Assembly: GCA_017528345.1 (NCBI GenBank) | Contig: JAFXOX010000031.1 | Coordinates: forward strand, 1-33,489 | Reading direction: 5' to 3' | DNA length: 33,489 nt | Origin: Desulfovibrio sp. | GTDB taxonomy: Bacteria; Desulfobacterota; Desulfovibrionia; Desulfovibrionales; Desulfovibrionaceae | Part shown: positions 16,795 through 25,773 of the stretch, piece by piece | How positions within the stretch are numbered: position 1 is the stretch's first letter | How the letters are laid out: each line of letters starts with the position of its first letter | Translations under genes and position numbers: made by a program | Notes under the pieces: generated by a model | Told to the model about the DNA's origin: nothing | Databases searched by the model: none | Seen by the model: only the letters and a program-made list of their open reading frames with translations

Positions 16795-18254
16795 AGCCAT
16801 TGAAGACTTTGCCGACATTCACCAGAAAACGCTCAAAGCGGCAAAAAAAGAGTGCTTCATGGAGTTTATGCGGATGAAGCTAACGATCCTTGGAGATCAT
16901 CTGCCAATTCTCTCATGACCAACATTTTCCGTCTTCCACCGGTAACACAAGACCATAAGGCGCAACGGCCCCACATCTTGAAACGGGTGAGACACGCTGA
17001 GGCGTGAGAGAAGATCTGTTTCTGCGATGGCAGGAGGGACATTTCTCAAGAAACCAGTAATGCCTGGTTTGGGTCATGGGAAGTATCATAAGCGCTTCAC
17101 TCCTCAAAGAGCCGCTGTGCTATCGCACTGTGGCTCTTTATTTCTTTCTGGCCAAGCATCAAAAAAAGTTCACAGAACACATCTCCGGAGGCAAAGTGCC
17201 TCCATTCTCTGAGCCCGCCTTGAAGGTGTGATTTGACGTTTCGCCGGGAGCTTAGTCTCAGCCCCGCAGACAAGGCCTAAAGACACGCCAAAGGGGTCTC
17301 TGAAGCCTTCCGTCAACTTGTATGCACCTTGCGATGGACGCTATTGTACGGATTTACCCTCAGTACAGCATGAGAAAAGTGTCCCTGGCGTTTTACACCT
17401 GCACGCCTGCAGGTAAGCAATGCTGTTATGCCAGATCGCCGTTTCAGGACTACAGGCCTGCTCGACAATCTCCAGGCGTGCTGTTGATATGTGAACAAAC
17501 GGACGTTAGAGCGTTTAACGGCCTCACATTGCTGGCTTTCGCTGTCTCGATCAGAGGATATGACATGTCTAGCGCTTGGGCGTTGTGACGTATCTCTTCC
17601 TCAAGGGCCTGAATCTGAGTCTTACTGAACTCGCAATCTCTTGCTTTTAGACAAAAAGGCTAAGAGGCATTTGCCCCTTTGATGACGTCTCTCGCCGCCT
17701 CTCCCGACTGGCACATAAGCGGTGACAATCGCATTGTTAGACAGTCTTTGTGCTGGGACATTAACCGCCTAATCGACTCATAAGGTGAGGATATACTTTG
17801 CATGAGGTCGTAGACAATCACCTACAGGGGTGATTATTTTTCGAGCAAGCTCATGTACTCTAGAATGAGTATACAAGAGCATGAAGAAAAACGGTAAGCG
17901 CTCATATGTGTGCAGAAGAAGGGAGGGGCACTGCCCCCCCTTTCTTCATAGCTGGGTGTCATTGCAAGTTCCGGTAGCGTGCAAAAGGAGCTTCAATGAC
18001 CGGGGGGCTTGCGCTCAATGCCCTACACCCATGCGCTGCACGGGATCCAGATGGCCTTGTATCCAGGAGGTTTGCTGGCGCATCGACGTGCGGCAGCTCG
18101 GCAAGCTTGAGGAGCAGCTGGCAAAGCAGCTACTGCACGCAGGAAGCTACTGAGCACATACCTTGGCAAAAGCTGTTGGCTTGTACCATGGCTGACAAAG
18201 AAGCAGAGCTGACAAAGTGCCTGCAGGAAAAAAAGCGGTAGTATGAACTGCCCC
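16795..18254. other. Long stretch with no intact gene, probably decayed
   Basis: About 1.46 kb without a convincing gene on either strand. All open frames are under 95 codons and lack good starts or recognisable products. Just after the Usp stop, one frame (about 16798-16918) reads like ordinary protein (AIEDFADIHQKTLKAAKKEC), suggesting a broken gene. The only structured element found is a hairpin at 17106-17139. I read the zone as degenerated accessory DNA between the two operons. Confidence 0.5.
17106..17139 (+). terminator. Rho-independent terminator-like hairpin in decayed region
   Basis: A 15-bp stem with one mismatch and one wobble pair (AAAGAGCC outer arm with GGCTCTTT) and a four-base loop is followed by a T-rich tract (TTTATTTCTTTC). 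It would stop transcription on the + strand. No intact gene ends nearby other than usp about 310 bases upstream, so it may be left over from a lost gene. Confidence 0.6.
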
Positions 18255-18293
18255 AAAAAAAGAAGGCCAGAGAGAACATTCTCCCTGGCCTTC
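18255..18293 (-). terminator. Rho-independent terminator ending the right T6SS operon
   Basis: On the minus strand, GAAGGCCAGGGAGAA and its partner form a near-perfect stem (18262-18276 with 18279-18293; the tip must open to make a loop), followed by a run of seven T (18255-18261). It lies 20 bases after the last gene of the minus-strand operon and is the clearest terminator in the window. Confidence 0.88.
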
Positions 18294-18313
18294 ATGAAGT
18301 ATCTCAAACAGGA

Positions 18314-18664
18314 TCACCAGTATTCAGCTGTCCCGTTTCTGCGCAGCTTGATATTGGAGATGTTCATGAGGTTGAAATCCTCATAAATGGTTTCGTTGCC
18401 CTTATCATCGACCACACGCAGATCCCACAGTTTTACGCCCTTGAAGCTGCGATCAAAGGTGATGGTGACCTTTCCGCCCTGTCCCAGGCAATACTTGTCG
18501 TTTTCCAGCAGATCTTCCTGCCAGTCACGGGCATTGTCAGGCGAAATATAAATGTCGCAGACAGGTCGTCCTGATTCATTAATCAGGGTAAAATCCTGTG
18601 CACCAGCCTGACAGACCCCATACGAGGCCAAAAGCAACGTAAGGGTGAGAACAAGTTTTTTCAT
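18314..18664 (-). CDS. Small secreted protein of unknown function
   Basis: This is a 116-residue protein with a Sec signal peptide: MKKLVLTLTLLLASYG and a likely cleavage after CQAGA. The mature part (DFTLINESGRPVCDIYISP, later WDLRVVDDKGN and NISNIKL) resembles a family of small secreted beta-rich proteins, often found in Desulfovibrio-type genomes and sometimes misnamed argininosuccinate lyase in databases; that recall is moderate. The frame is open upstream to 18724, but ATG 18664 has GGAG in front and starts the signal peptide exactly. It is the last gene before the terminator. It is separated by 263 bases from the preceding gene, so it may also have its own promoter. Confidence 0.85.
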   Translation of the reverse strand: MKKLVLTLTLLLASYGVCQAGAQDFTLINESGRPVCDIYISPDNARDWQEDLLENDKYCLGQGGKVTITFDRSFKGVKLWDLRVVDDKGNETIYEDFNLMNISNIKLRRNGTAEYW

Positions 18665-18927
18665 CTCTTTTCTCCAGGTTTGACAAGCCGCCCAATGCGG
18701 TCCTTTTCGAATATGTTCTTGCATCTTTGGTCAGAGGTATTGCGTAAACACAGAAGCCATTGCTGCACGATGCTTACGATATGCGATCAACCGACAGATA
18801 CACTTTCCCTAGCACAACTGCTGTACGCACAGCAATACCATTGACCGACGCAATTTTTTTGTCTGCTTGAGAACAGGATGCTGAGGCTTTTTTGGCACGC
18901 CTGAAAGGACCATAGACAACCCAAGCT

Positions 18928-20187
18928 CTATCTCTCCGACTTTGGCAGACGCTTTTCCAAAAAATCCAAAAAGCGGGTTTTGCCTTCACGGTAGCCTTTG
19001 GGGAACATGCCATAGCCGCTTGCACTGATACTTCTGCCGTCGGCAAACGCCACGTTCAAGCCAAAGCCCGTTGCATCAAGCACATTGCGGGCATTGCCCG
19101 TGAAGCCATCCCAGTCAGAAAGACTACGCAGGATATCGGCAAGCTCCTTTTCCTCAGCCTCACTCAAGGGGACATCGCCCTCCACACTTCCGCCCAACGT
19201 GCGCATGATATGCACCCGCACCCCTTCGCGATCAAGACGCCGGTACAGCTTATAGGAAGGCTCCATGCGCATGCCGTTTTCAGCAAAGCTGAACTCTTTG
19301 AGTCCCCACGCAGGGATTGCGCAACACGCCTGCCAACGCTTGGCAAGGGGAGCAAGTTTTTCGCGCAAAGCCTCGGTGAAGGCCGCAAAGCCCTTGGGCA
19401 TATGCTCCTGGTCAGCCATAACCAGCAGAGGTTGCCGTGTGCTGAAGGCCACTTCAAAATAGAGCGGCATTTTTCCAGCCTCATAGCGTCCATAACCTGA
19501 GCCGTGCCAGGCCTCAGCCCCATAGGTATCAAGTAAGCTCCGCAGATCCTTAAGAAGCGAAGGATCTGTATAGAACTCAACGTTGATCTCACCACGACGT
19601 ATGACACAGACGCGTACCCGCCCTTCCTCAAGGCCAACAGACCAATAGCCACCTGCAGGTCTGTCGTTCAAGGTCAGATGCTGCAGCGTCTTGGGCACAG
19701 ACGCATAGAGTTTGGGCAAAAGTTCCTTGAAATAGGTACACAACCTGGCCTCACAGGCCAGACGAGGCGTATCCCGCCCCTTGTCAGAGCCGTAGACGCG
19801 CTTGCGCTGTGATCTTGGCTCTTTGACAGCAAGGAGCACTTCCCATTCGCACTGATCCTTACGACGCGTACCCCGATTCTCATCGCCGGTTGCGCCAGGC
19901 CAGGAATCCGGGTCCATGGAGCGCAGAAGATCTGAAATCTCCTGGAAGATTTTGACATCCACAGGCCCTGTGTAGATCAATGAGGGCATATTTCCGGTCA
20001 GGCTGACGTTCAGACGAGACTGGGTCAGTTCAAGATGGATGCTCTGCGCCATGACAGGCGCAAGCTGCTCCCCCCATTCGCTGTGATAGGCCGCATAGCT
20101 AACAGAACCTTCAGGCCAGCTTGGAAAAGCTTCTGCCTTTCCAGACAGAGCGAGTATGGCGGCCAAAATCAGACCTGGGATCTGCAT
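18928..20187 (-). CDS. Secreted protein with three internal repeats, function unknown
   Basis: I do not recognise this 419-residue protein. ATG 20187 is preferred (GGGAG just upstream), giving a signal peptide ending in GKAEA; the frame is open further up to 20319. The mature protein appears to be three diverged copies of a unit of about 120-130 residues. Each has a beta-hairpin, a helix of the type LKDLRSLL or LADILRSL, then a strand such as YFEVAFSTRQP or GLNVAFADGRS, a segment like MPKGF or FPKGY, and a final helix (FTEALREKLAPL, FLDFLEKRLPK, YFKELLPKLY). It lies 109 bases after tssJ in the right operon. Export to the periplasm and linkage to spike genes make it a candidate accessory, immunity or effector-related protein; no catalytic motif is seen. 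Confidence 0.85.
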   Translation of the reverse strand: MQIPGLILAAILALSGKAEAFPSWPEGSVSYAAYHSEWGEQLAPVMAQSIHLELTQSRLNVSLTGNMPSLIYTGPVDVKIFQEISDLLRSMDPDSWPGATGDENRGTRRKDQCEWEVLLAVKEPRSQRKRVYGSDKGRDTPRLACEARLCTYFKELLPKLYASVPKTLQHLTLNDRPAGGYWSVGLEEGRVRVCVIRRGEINVEFYTDPSLLKDLRSLLDTYGAEAWHGSGYGRYEAGKMPLYFEVAFSTRQPLLVMADQEHMPKGFAAFTEALREKLAPLAKRWQACCAIPAWGLKEFSFAENGMRMEPSYKLYRRLDREGVRVHIMRTLGGSVEGDVPLSEAEEKELADILRSLSDWDGFTGNARNVLDATGFGLNVAFADGRSISASGYGMFPKGYREGKTRFLDFLEKRLPKSER

Positions 20188-20296
20188 GGAAACACTCCCT
20201 TGAGGTCGCAAAAACGTAGAGAATGGCCGAAAACATCGGGGAAAACGATGAAAAAGCGCAAAAAGACACGTCAGGGTTGCCACAAGATCTTTGCCT

Positions 20297-20884
20297 CTAG
20301 GGCTCAACGCGCTCCACACCAGAAATGGTCACAGAATCGGCGCCAAGGTGAATGAGCGCACGCATGGGCGCTGCTGTATAGAGATCATCTCTGAAGATCA
20401 GCCCTTTTGTCTCATGGTGGATGGGAAAGGGCACAATGGCAGAACAGAGTTCCGGCTTGAGATGCTCATAGCCGGCAACCACGGCAAGATAGCGGGCCTT
20501 TTCCACACGGTCGGATGTGACATTCTGGGATTTGCCAGGCTGAATGCGAAAGGAGCGGCTCGAACGAGCTTTGGCCGGCTCAAGCTGGCAGTTCAAAAGC
20601 TGGTCAATGCCCGACGCTGTGGCGGCCAGGGCCTGAAAGGTTGTGGGATCGTCCAATTGATAGACGCAGACTGTCAGCCCCAAAGGTTTATCGCCTTCGT
20701 GGTTGAGATCACTGGCTGCCTCAATACGATAACTGATGCCGCCGGTCTGCTGATTCCAGGTCACAGAGGCCGGATCACCTGACGGCTGCGGAGGCGGTGG
20801 CAAAGGCGCCTGGCTGGGCTTGCCGCAGGCCATCAAAAACAAGGCGAGCACCGTGATGACGCTTCTTCGCAACTGCTTATACAA
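20297..20884 (-). CDS. tssJ: TssJ outer-membrane lipoprotein (SciN/VasD)
   Basis: This 195-residue protein is TssJ, the outer-membrane lipoprotein that holds the periplasmic end of TssM. It has a signal peptide and lipobox (LMAC, Cys 20, followed by Gly). The core is typical: a strand GLTVCVYQLDDPTTFQAL (family 'l.vRvYqL.d...F'), a short helix leading into a second strand, then RIQPGKSQNV and an RYLAVVAGY strand. The start is a TTG at 20882-20884, overlapping the stop of the PAAR-like gene; no better start precedes the signal peptide. Its place in the right operon, away from tssL and tssM in the left, is notable. Confidence 0.88.
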   Translation of the reverse strand: MYKQLRRSVITVLALFLMACGKPSQAPLPPPPQPSGDPASVTWNQQTGGISYRIEAASDLNHEGDKPLGLTVCVYQLDDPTTFQALAATASGIDQLLNCQLEPAKARSSRSFRIQPGKSQNVTSDRVEKARYLAVVAGYEHLKPELCSAIVPFPIHHETKGLIFRDDLYTAAPMRALIHLGADSVTISGVERVEP

Positions 20885-21275
20885 TGTCCACCTTCGCTTG
20901 TGCTGCGAGACTGTTCATGCCCATGGTATTGCCGTTATTGTGCTTGGTTGGCGCACCCTGGGAAACGGCGGCCTTGCCCTCTAGCTTGACCTTGAAGGAG
21001 CCGTTGATGAACTCTCCCTTGCCGATGAATTTTCCGGAAACCACGCCTCCGGCCGTACCAGGCTCATCGCCATTGGACATAGTGGTCTGGCTCTTCACAT
21101 GCAAGGCCGGAGATCCGTCAATAAAGACTTTGGAGCAGGCTTTATTGGGCGGAACCATACTGCACTGAAAAACATTAATATAGGGGATAGGCACAGTGCC
21201 TGCCGGCGACGGCGTCTTGCAGACGTCTGGAGTGGTACTTGTACAGACGCCTCCTTTGCGGGTGAGCGCAAACAT
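20877..21275 (-). CDS. PAAR-like spike-tip protein (DUF4150)
   Basis: This 132-residue protein belongs to the DUF4150 family of PAAR-like proteins, which cap the VgrG spike and can carry effectors. Evidence is the TPDVCKTPSPAGTVPIPY region (Cys and Pro-rich, about residues 15-32), then CSKVFIDGSPALHVKS, TTMSNGDEPGTAGGV and KLEGKAAVSQGAPT, a run of short beta strands. It is short, with no fused toxin. Its stop overlaps the TTG start of tssJ by 8 bases, and it starts two bases after the DUF3540 gene. Confidence 0.92.
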   Translation of the reverse strand: MFALTRKGGVCTSTTPDVCKTPSPAGTVPIPYINVFQCSMVPPNKACSKVFIDGSPALHVKSQTTMSNGDEPGTAGGVVSGKFIGKGEFINGSFKVKLEGKAAVSQGAPTKHNNGNTMGMNSLAAQAKVDIV

Positions 21276-21277
21276 GA

Positions 21278-21913
21278 CTAACCAACCTTAATGTGTTTAG
21301 CGTCAAGCACAACCTGCTCTTTGGCACGCAGATCGGCATGCTCGGCGCGCAGGCGAAAACTTGTTGCCACCTTCTGACGGACACGGTCAGCTTCAAACTT
21401 TGCCAGACCCTGTACCCGCTCGTCAAGACTCTCATAGACGGCTTTGCGCCGCACAGCCCGCTCAATCAGGCTGCGCACAAAGCTGCGCACAACCGTAAAG
21501 CCTTGCATGAGAATCTGCCCACTCAGCACCAAAAAACGCGCGCTGAGGCTCACAGACTGCCCTGTGAGCCTGATCTCTTGCCCCTGAAGACGCAAGCTCT
21601 CAGCCTCAAACTCCGTTTCAGCGGTTTTGATCCGTAAGGCGTGTGTTTCAAGGTTTGTATTCTTTGGCAAACGCAAGCAGGCCTCCTCGCCGCCATTTCG
21701 GCGCAGGACAGAGAGCACCCAGGCAGAGCCATCGTCGAGCAAAACAAAGAGGACCGTATCATGCACCTGCGGGGCCAGAAGACAGCTTTCGGCACGCATG
21801 GCAGAGACCAGACCGGCTTGACCAACAATAAGCACAACGTCAGCATCCACTGATCGAACTGTGCCTGCGTGGAGAGCATTGTGCAGATGCTGTTGAAGCT
21901 GTGGGCGCAGCAT
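21278..21913 (-). CDS. DUF3540 protein, T6SS spike-associated
   Basis: This 211-residue protein matches the DUF3540 family, which regularly sits beside DUF4150, DUF2169 and pentapeptide genes in T6SS clusters and has no settled function. Visible features are an N-terminal beta-rich part (residues 20-75), a strand-rich ladder with RIKTAETEFEAESLRL and EIRLTGQSVSLSARF (about 90-130) resembling the repeats at the VgrG needle, and a helical segment rich in Arg and Glu before a final strand. ATG 21913 is preceded by GGAGA. A role in mounting the PAAR-like tip or cargo on VgrG is inferred from company and shape. Confidence 0.85.
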   Translation of the reverse strand: MLRPQLQQHLHNALHAGTVRSVDADVVLIVGQAGLVSAMRAESCLLAPQVHDTVLFVLLDDGSAWVLSVLRRNGGEEACLRLPKNTNLETHALRIKTAETEFEAESLRLQGQEIRLTGQSVSLSARFLVLSGQILMQGFTVVRSFVRSLIERAVRRKAVYESLDERVQGLAKFEADRVRQKVATSFRLRAEHADLRAKEQVVLDAKHIKVG

Positions 21914-21978
21914 ACTATCTCCTTCTTCTGCAAAGCGGACAAAAGCGTAGCGTAAAAAGACTATCTTGCCATCCGGCG

Positions 21979-22974
21979 TTAGAGACCTTGTGGAATGCGG
22001 AACTGTTCGGCTTTAAGCCTTGCGGGATCTGTGCCACGAATAGTTGAAAGATTGGCTGAGGCAAATGAGGCGCGCGATCGATCCACAGCGTGGAGATTGG
22101 CAAGATGAAGATTTGCCCGGTCAAAACAGGCATGGTCAACCGCAAGATGTGAGAGATCAGCCATACTGAGGTCGCAGGCACGAAAATCTGCCCCATTGGC
22201 CACAGCCCCGTGCAAATCGGCCATGACAAGACGCACACCCGCAAAATGCGCAAGCGTGAGATCGGCTTCATCCAAAAAGGCAGAGGCAAGATCAGATCCT
22301 GTAAAATCACAATTGGTGAGCTTGGAAGCGCTAAAGCCTGCCTGCGAAAGGTTACAGTTGAGAAAGCGTGAACCTGAAAAATCCCCGTTGCAGGCCACAC
22401 ATTGCGGAAGCGTACTCTCCTGCCAGAGCATGCCGCATCCTGCACAGTTTTGCAAAAAAAGCTCTGAGCCTGAAGAGCGGCTCATCTCAAGCCCTGTCAG
22501 ATCACAGCCAAGACATTGGGTCTGGGTGAGATCGGCCTCAAGAAACGGCGGAAGATGGGAAAGCTCCAGAAGTGTTGCCTGTACAAGGCTGACGGAAGGC
22601 CAGGAAACATCTTCAAACACACAGGCCTGCAGCAGCGCCTGCTCAAGACTGGCAAAGGCCAAAGAAACATGGGAAAGATGGCTCCGCACAAAGGAGGCGA
22701 AGGAAAGCTTGGCCTTGGCCAAGGTGACCTCAGTAAGATGCGCTTCATCAAAGACGCAGTCTGAGAGTTGGGCCAAACTCATGTCACAGCGTGTGACAGA
22801 AGCCCCAGTAAAGTCGCTGCCTTCCAGGTCACAGCCGGAAAAGTTGCAGTCTGTAAGGGTTTTGCCCGCAAAGTCCAAGGCGCCAAGCTTTTGTCCGGAA
22901 AAGTCGATACCTGTGAGGGAGGTCTCCTCCTCTTCTCTCTGCACAGGCTCCTGCACGTCATCAAAGGTGCTCAT
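21979..22974 (-). CDS. Pentapeptide-repeat protein
   Basis: This 331-residue protein is nearly all pentapeptide repeats (A-D/N-L/F-x-x units), for example GALDFAGKTLTDCNFSGCDL and DLSMADLSHL, which fold into a four-sided beta helix. There is no signal peptide. Its start codon overlaps the stop of the upstream DUF2169 gene (ATGA at 22971-22974), so the two are coupled and probably work together. Small proteins of this kind occur with DUF2169 proteins in T6SS clusters. A role as rigid adaptor or scaffold for spike loading is inference. Confidence 0.92.
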   Translation of the reverse strand: MSTFDDVQEPVQREEEETSLTGIDFSGQKLGALDFAGKTLTDCNFSGCDLEGSDFTGASVTRCDMSLAQLSDCVFDEAHLTEVTLAKAKLSFASFVRSHLSHVSLAFASLEQALLQACVFEDVSWPSVSLVQATLLELSHLPPFLEADLTQTQCLGCDLTGLEMSRSSGSELFLQNCAGCGMLWQESTLPQCVACNGDFSGSRFLNCNLSQAGFSASKLTNCDFTGSDLASAFLDEADLTLAHFAGVRLVMADLHGAVANGADFRACDLSMADLSHLAVDHACFDRANLHLANLHAVDRSRASFASANLSTIRGTDPARLKAEQFRIPQGL

Positions 22975-25763
22975 GATCTTGCTGCCTCCCGAGCGGCTCG
23001 GATAGTTGCTGTGCAGTCGGCGCCGTCAAAGATGGTGGCGGGATTGGTGCGAATGCGTGCGAGATCAACGCCGTAGAGATTGCTCAAAGCCAGGTTGGTC
23101 GCCTCAAGAGCCGCTTCCCGCAAGGATCCCTCATAAAGATTCACGCCGCGCATGTCAGCGCCATTGAGCCGCGAGCGGGAAAAATCGGCCTGTCTGAGAT
23201 CTGCCCCCTTCCAGATAGCTCCCGTAAAATCGCTGTCGCTGAAAGCCGCCTCCGGCGCCTGGCAGCCAGCAAATGTGGCCTTATAGCCTTGTACAAGCGA
23301 CCACTGCGCCCCGCGCAGGGAAGTACCCGCAAAGTCAGCGCCGCCCACATCACTTCCCTCGCAAAACGTTGAGGCATCAAGTGTTGCCCCCGTAAAGGTT
23401 GCCTGCAGAAGCTTGCAGCCATGCACATCGCATCCCTGCATCACAGCACGCGAAAAATCAGCGCGGGGAAAGAGGCAGTATTCAAGGCGAGCACGCGAAA
23501 AAACAGCACCAGCGGCTTTGAGATTTTCGCCCTGTGCCTGCCGAAAAAGCGAATCTGTGAAATTTGCCTGGGTGAGGTCGGCAGCATCAAGCTCTGCCTG
23601 GCTAAAGTCGCAGTCTTGAGCCTCAAGCTGCACACAAAGGCTTGCCTTAAGCTTTGCGCGGGTAAAATCAGCCTCCGTGGCTTTGGCATGGCTCATATTG
23701 GCAAAAGAGAGATCACATTCCACAAAGGAGGCAGAGGAGAGATCAGCCCCCTCGACATTGGCGTAGGCGAGGCAAGCGCCGTCAAAACGCGTCTCGCGCA
23801 GGATGCATCCCTGCAAATCGGTGTGCTGCAAGTCCTGCCCTGAAAGATCAAGGCCTGAGAGATCAAGGCCTGCGAGATTGCGCGAAGCTAAGCTTGCACC
23901 TGTTGCAAGCCAGACAAGCACCTGCTCTCTCAGCGTAGATGGAGTCTCCTCCGTGGGCGCTTCCTCCTCGGAAGCTTGCTCAGGCTCAGCACTTTCCGGC
24001 TCAGGCTCTGCTTCGGGCGCCGCTTCTGGGCGAAGTTCCGGAATCTCGACGCTCACCCCTTTCAGCGCGGCTTGCATCTTGGCCATGGGTTCGCGCACAG
24101 ACCCTGCAGGAAAGCCAGCCGCCTGCTCAAGTTTGGCCGCAAAGGCTTCCATACCGGAAGGATCTGCCGGCATTTCGTTCTCCAAAACCTCCAAAAACTT
24201 CGTCGCCTGATCCGGACGTAAGCCCGCATTGACAAGACTTTGCGCAGGCGTTGGCATAGCTTTCTGCATATTTTCCAAAAGCGAGGTAGATTCCGGGCCA
24301 TTGAGGAGAAAACTGGCACGCATGCCTTCCAAAACAGAGGGACTCGGCCTGACAAGCGCCGCAAAAGAGCTCAGATAGCTTTCAACCATGGCTGGCCACT
24401 CTTCTGGCGTGCGACAAAGGGCAGGATCCGGCAGGGGAAGGTCTATGGCGGCATTGACGTTTTTGATCTGCGCCTCACTGACGCCTGACCTGCGCAAGAC
24501 GTCATTGAGCTCTGGGCTTTTCTCCGTCATTTTTTGCTCAAACGCCGAGAACTCCTCTGCCATCACGTTCAGCCGCTGTCTCGTCTCCGCAAGCTGCGCC
24601 TCTGTGAGCGGCGCAAATCCTGCCTCAACAAGCGCCTGATTGATCTCAGGCACATTCTCCTGCAGGGTTTTAGAGAAGCCCCCCTGAAAATCTGTGGGAG
24701 GAAGCGTAGTTGCCTGGGCCAAGTCGCCAAGTTCTTCGGCTAAAGAATCATCGGCAGCTGCGGCCGCCCCCATCTCTTCCAAACGCTCCTCGCCAGCTAT
24801 GGCACCTGTTTCCACAGGCACAAGCAGTGGCACAGCCTCCTGCTCGCTCTCTTCTTCTGAATCGGCCACTGCTTCTGAAGACTGTGTGGCAAGATGGTCT
24901 TCCGGAAGCTCCACACGCACAGCCTCAATATCCGAGCCGCTCTCATCACAACACGCTACCAACGCATGCCAGAGAATCAAGCCTGTAAGCTGATTGGGGA
25001 AAAACCAAAGCGTATCGGGGTTGACGGCATGGGTAAGCCACTGACCTTTGCGTTGCACAAAAAGCGCAAGATCTGTGCGCGGAAGACACCCTGCAATGCG
25101 CTCTTCACGGGGATGGAGACTTGTCAAAAGATAGCGCTCTCCTCCGTGGATCCCGGAAGCCAAGCGCTGACAGGGCTGCGAGAGATTATACAACGCGAAG
25201 GAAAAATCATCAGGGGCCCCTGGCCAGCGTGTCAAAAGCCACGTTTGGTCGTAGGTGCCCATCGCACGCATGCGGCAGGGCCAGTCCCCGCGCGGCCCGG
25301 GACAGGCCGGAGTGCCAAAGGGGCTTGCGGCATCGGTCACAGGTGCTCGCTCAACCTGGGTCACGGCTCGACCATGAGGATTTTCCTCAGCAGACCCCCA
25401 GGTCTTATCCCAGGAAAGCGGCAGAGATGCCATCGCCTCCGGTACCTCAACAAGAAGCCTGCGCGCGCTTGTGCCAACCTGCATATCAACCACAAGCTTC
25501 CGATTTTCGCTGCCCAAAGGCACACAGGCATGACCTGCCAAAAGCCATTCAGCCTCCTGCTTGGGTACCCCCATATCCATGACACTTCCCTGAGGCAGAG
25601 CCTTCATGGCACTTGCCCAGGCCATCTCAGGCGCAACAGGTTTTCCTGAAAGCAGATCAAAACCAAGACCAAAGGTCATGGCCTGATAGAGATTGCCCTG
25701 CCAGTCCAAAGGCTGGGAGCTCAAGCTTAGTATCTCAGGAATTGCGTCTGTGTTCATGGCCAT
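22971..25763 (-). CDS. DUF2169 protein fused to a C-terminal pentapeptide-repeat domain
   Basis: This 930-residue protein has three parts. Residues 1 to about 290 are a DUF2169 domain (MTFGLGFDLLSG, SVMDMGVPKQEAEWLLAGHA, TWLLTRWPGAPDDF, HPREERIAGCLPRTDLALFVQR), a family tied to T6SS effector loading. Residues 300-620 are an acidic and helical linker rich in Glu and Ala. From about 635 to the end are pentapeptide repeats (NLAGLDLSGLDLSGQDL, then many A-D-F/L units). I chose ATG 25763 because GGAG at 25771-25774 lies seven bases upstream, overlapping the vgrG stop. Immediate coupling to vgrG upstream and the second pentapeptide gene downstream suggests an adaptor that loads cargo on this VgrG. 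Confidence 0.9.
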   Translation of the reverse strand: MAMNTDAIPEILSLSSQPLDWQGNLYQAMTFGLGFDLLSGKPVAPEMAWASAMKALPQGSVMDMGVPKQEAEWLLAGHACVPLGSENRKLVVDMQVGTSARRLLVEVPEAMASLPLSWDKTWGSAEENPHGRAVTQVERAPVTDAASPFGTPACPGPRGDWPCRMRAMGTYDQTWLLTRWPGAPDDFSFALYNLSQPCQRLASGIHGGERYLLTSLHPREERIAGCLPRTDLALFVQRKGQWLTHAVNPDTLWFFPNQLTGLILWHALVACCDESGSDIEAVRVELPEDHLATQSSEAVADSEEESEQEAVPLLVPVETGAIAGEERLEEMGAAAAADDSLAEELGDLAQATTLPPTDFQGGFSKTLQENVPEINQALVEAGFAPLTEAQLAETRQRLNVMAEEFSAFEQKMTEKSPELNDVLRRSGVSEAQIKNVNAAIDLPLPDPALCRTPEEWPAMVESYLSSFAALVRPSPSVLEGMRASFLLNGPESTSLLENMQKAMPTPAQSLVNAGLRPDQATKFLEVLENEMPADPSGMEAFAAKLEQAAGFPAGSVREPMAKMQAALKGVSVEIPELRPEAAPEAEPEPESAEPEQASEEEAPTEETPSTLREQVLVWLATGASLASRNLAGLDLSGLDLSGQDLQHTDLQGCILRETRFDGACLAYANVEGADLSSASFVECDLSFANMSHAKATEADFTRAKLKASLCVQLEAQDCDFSQAELDAADLTQANFTDSLFRQAQGENLKAAGAVFSRARLEYCLFPRADFSRAVMQGCDVHGCKLLQATFTGATLDASTFCEGSDVGGADFAGTSLRGAQWSLVQGYKATFAGCQAPEAAFSDSDFTGAIWKGADLRQADFSRSRLNGADMRGVNLYEGSLREAALEATNLALSNLYGVDLARIRTNPATIFDGADCTATIRAAREAARS

Positions 25764-25773
25764 TGCCACACTC

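Noticed and set aside
17881..18153. Open frame of 90 codons in the decayed region
   Set aside because: No family signal and poor start context; a competing frame overlaps it.
18774..18927. Minus-strand protein-like reading after the three-repeat gene
   Set aside because: It continues a shadow frame of the preceding gene; too short and without a start of its own to call.
22196..23005. Plus-strand open frame opposite the pentapeptide gene
   Set aside because: It is Ser/Lys/Glu low-complexity sequence from the repeat on the other strand.
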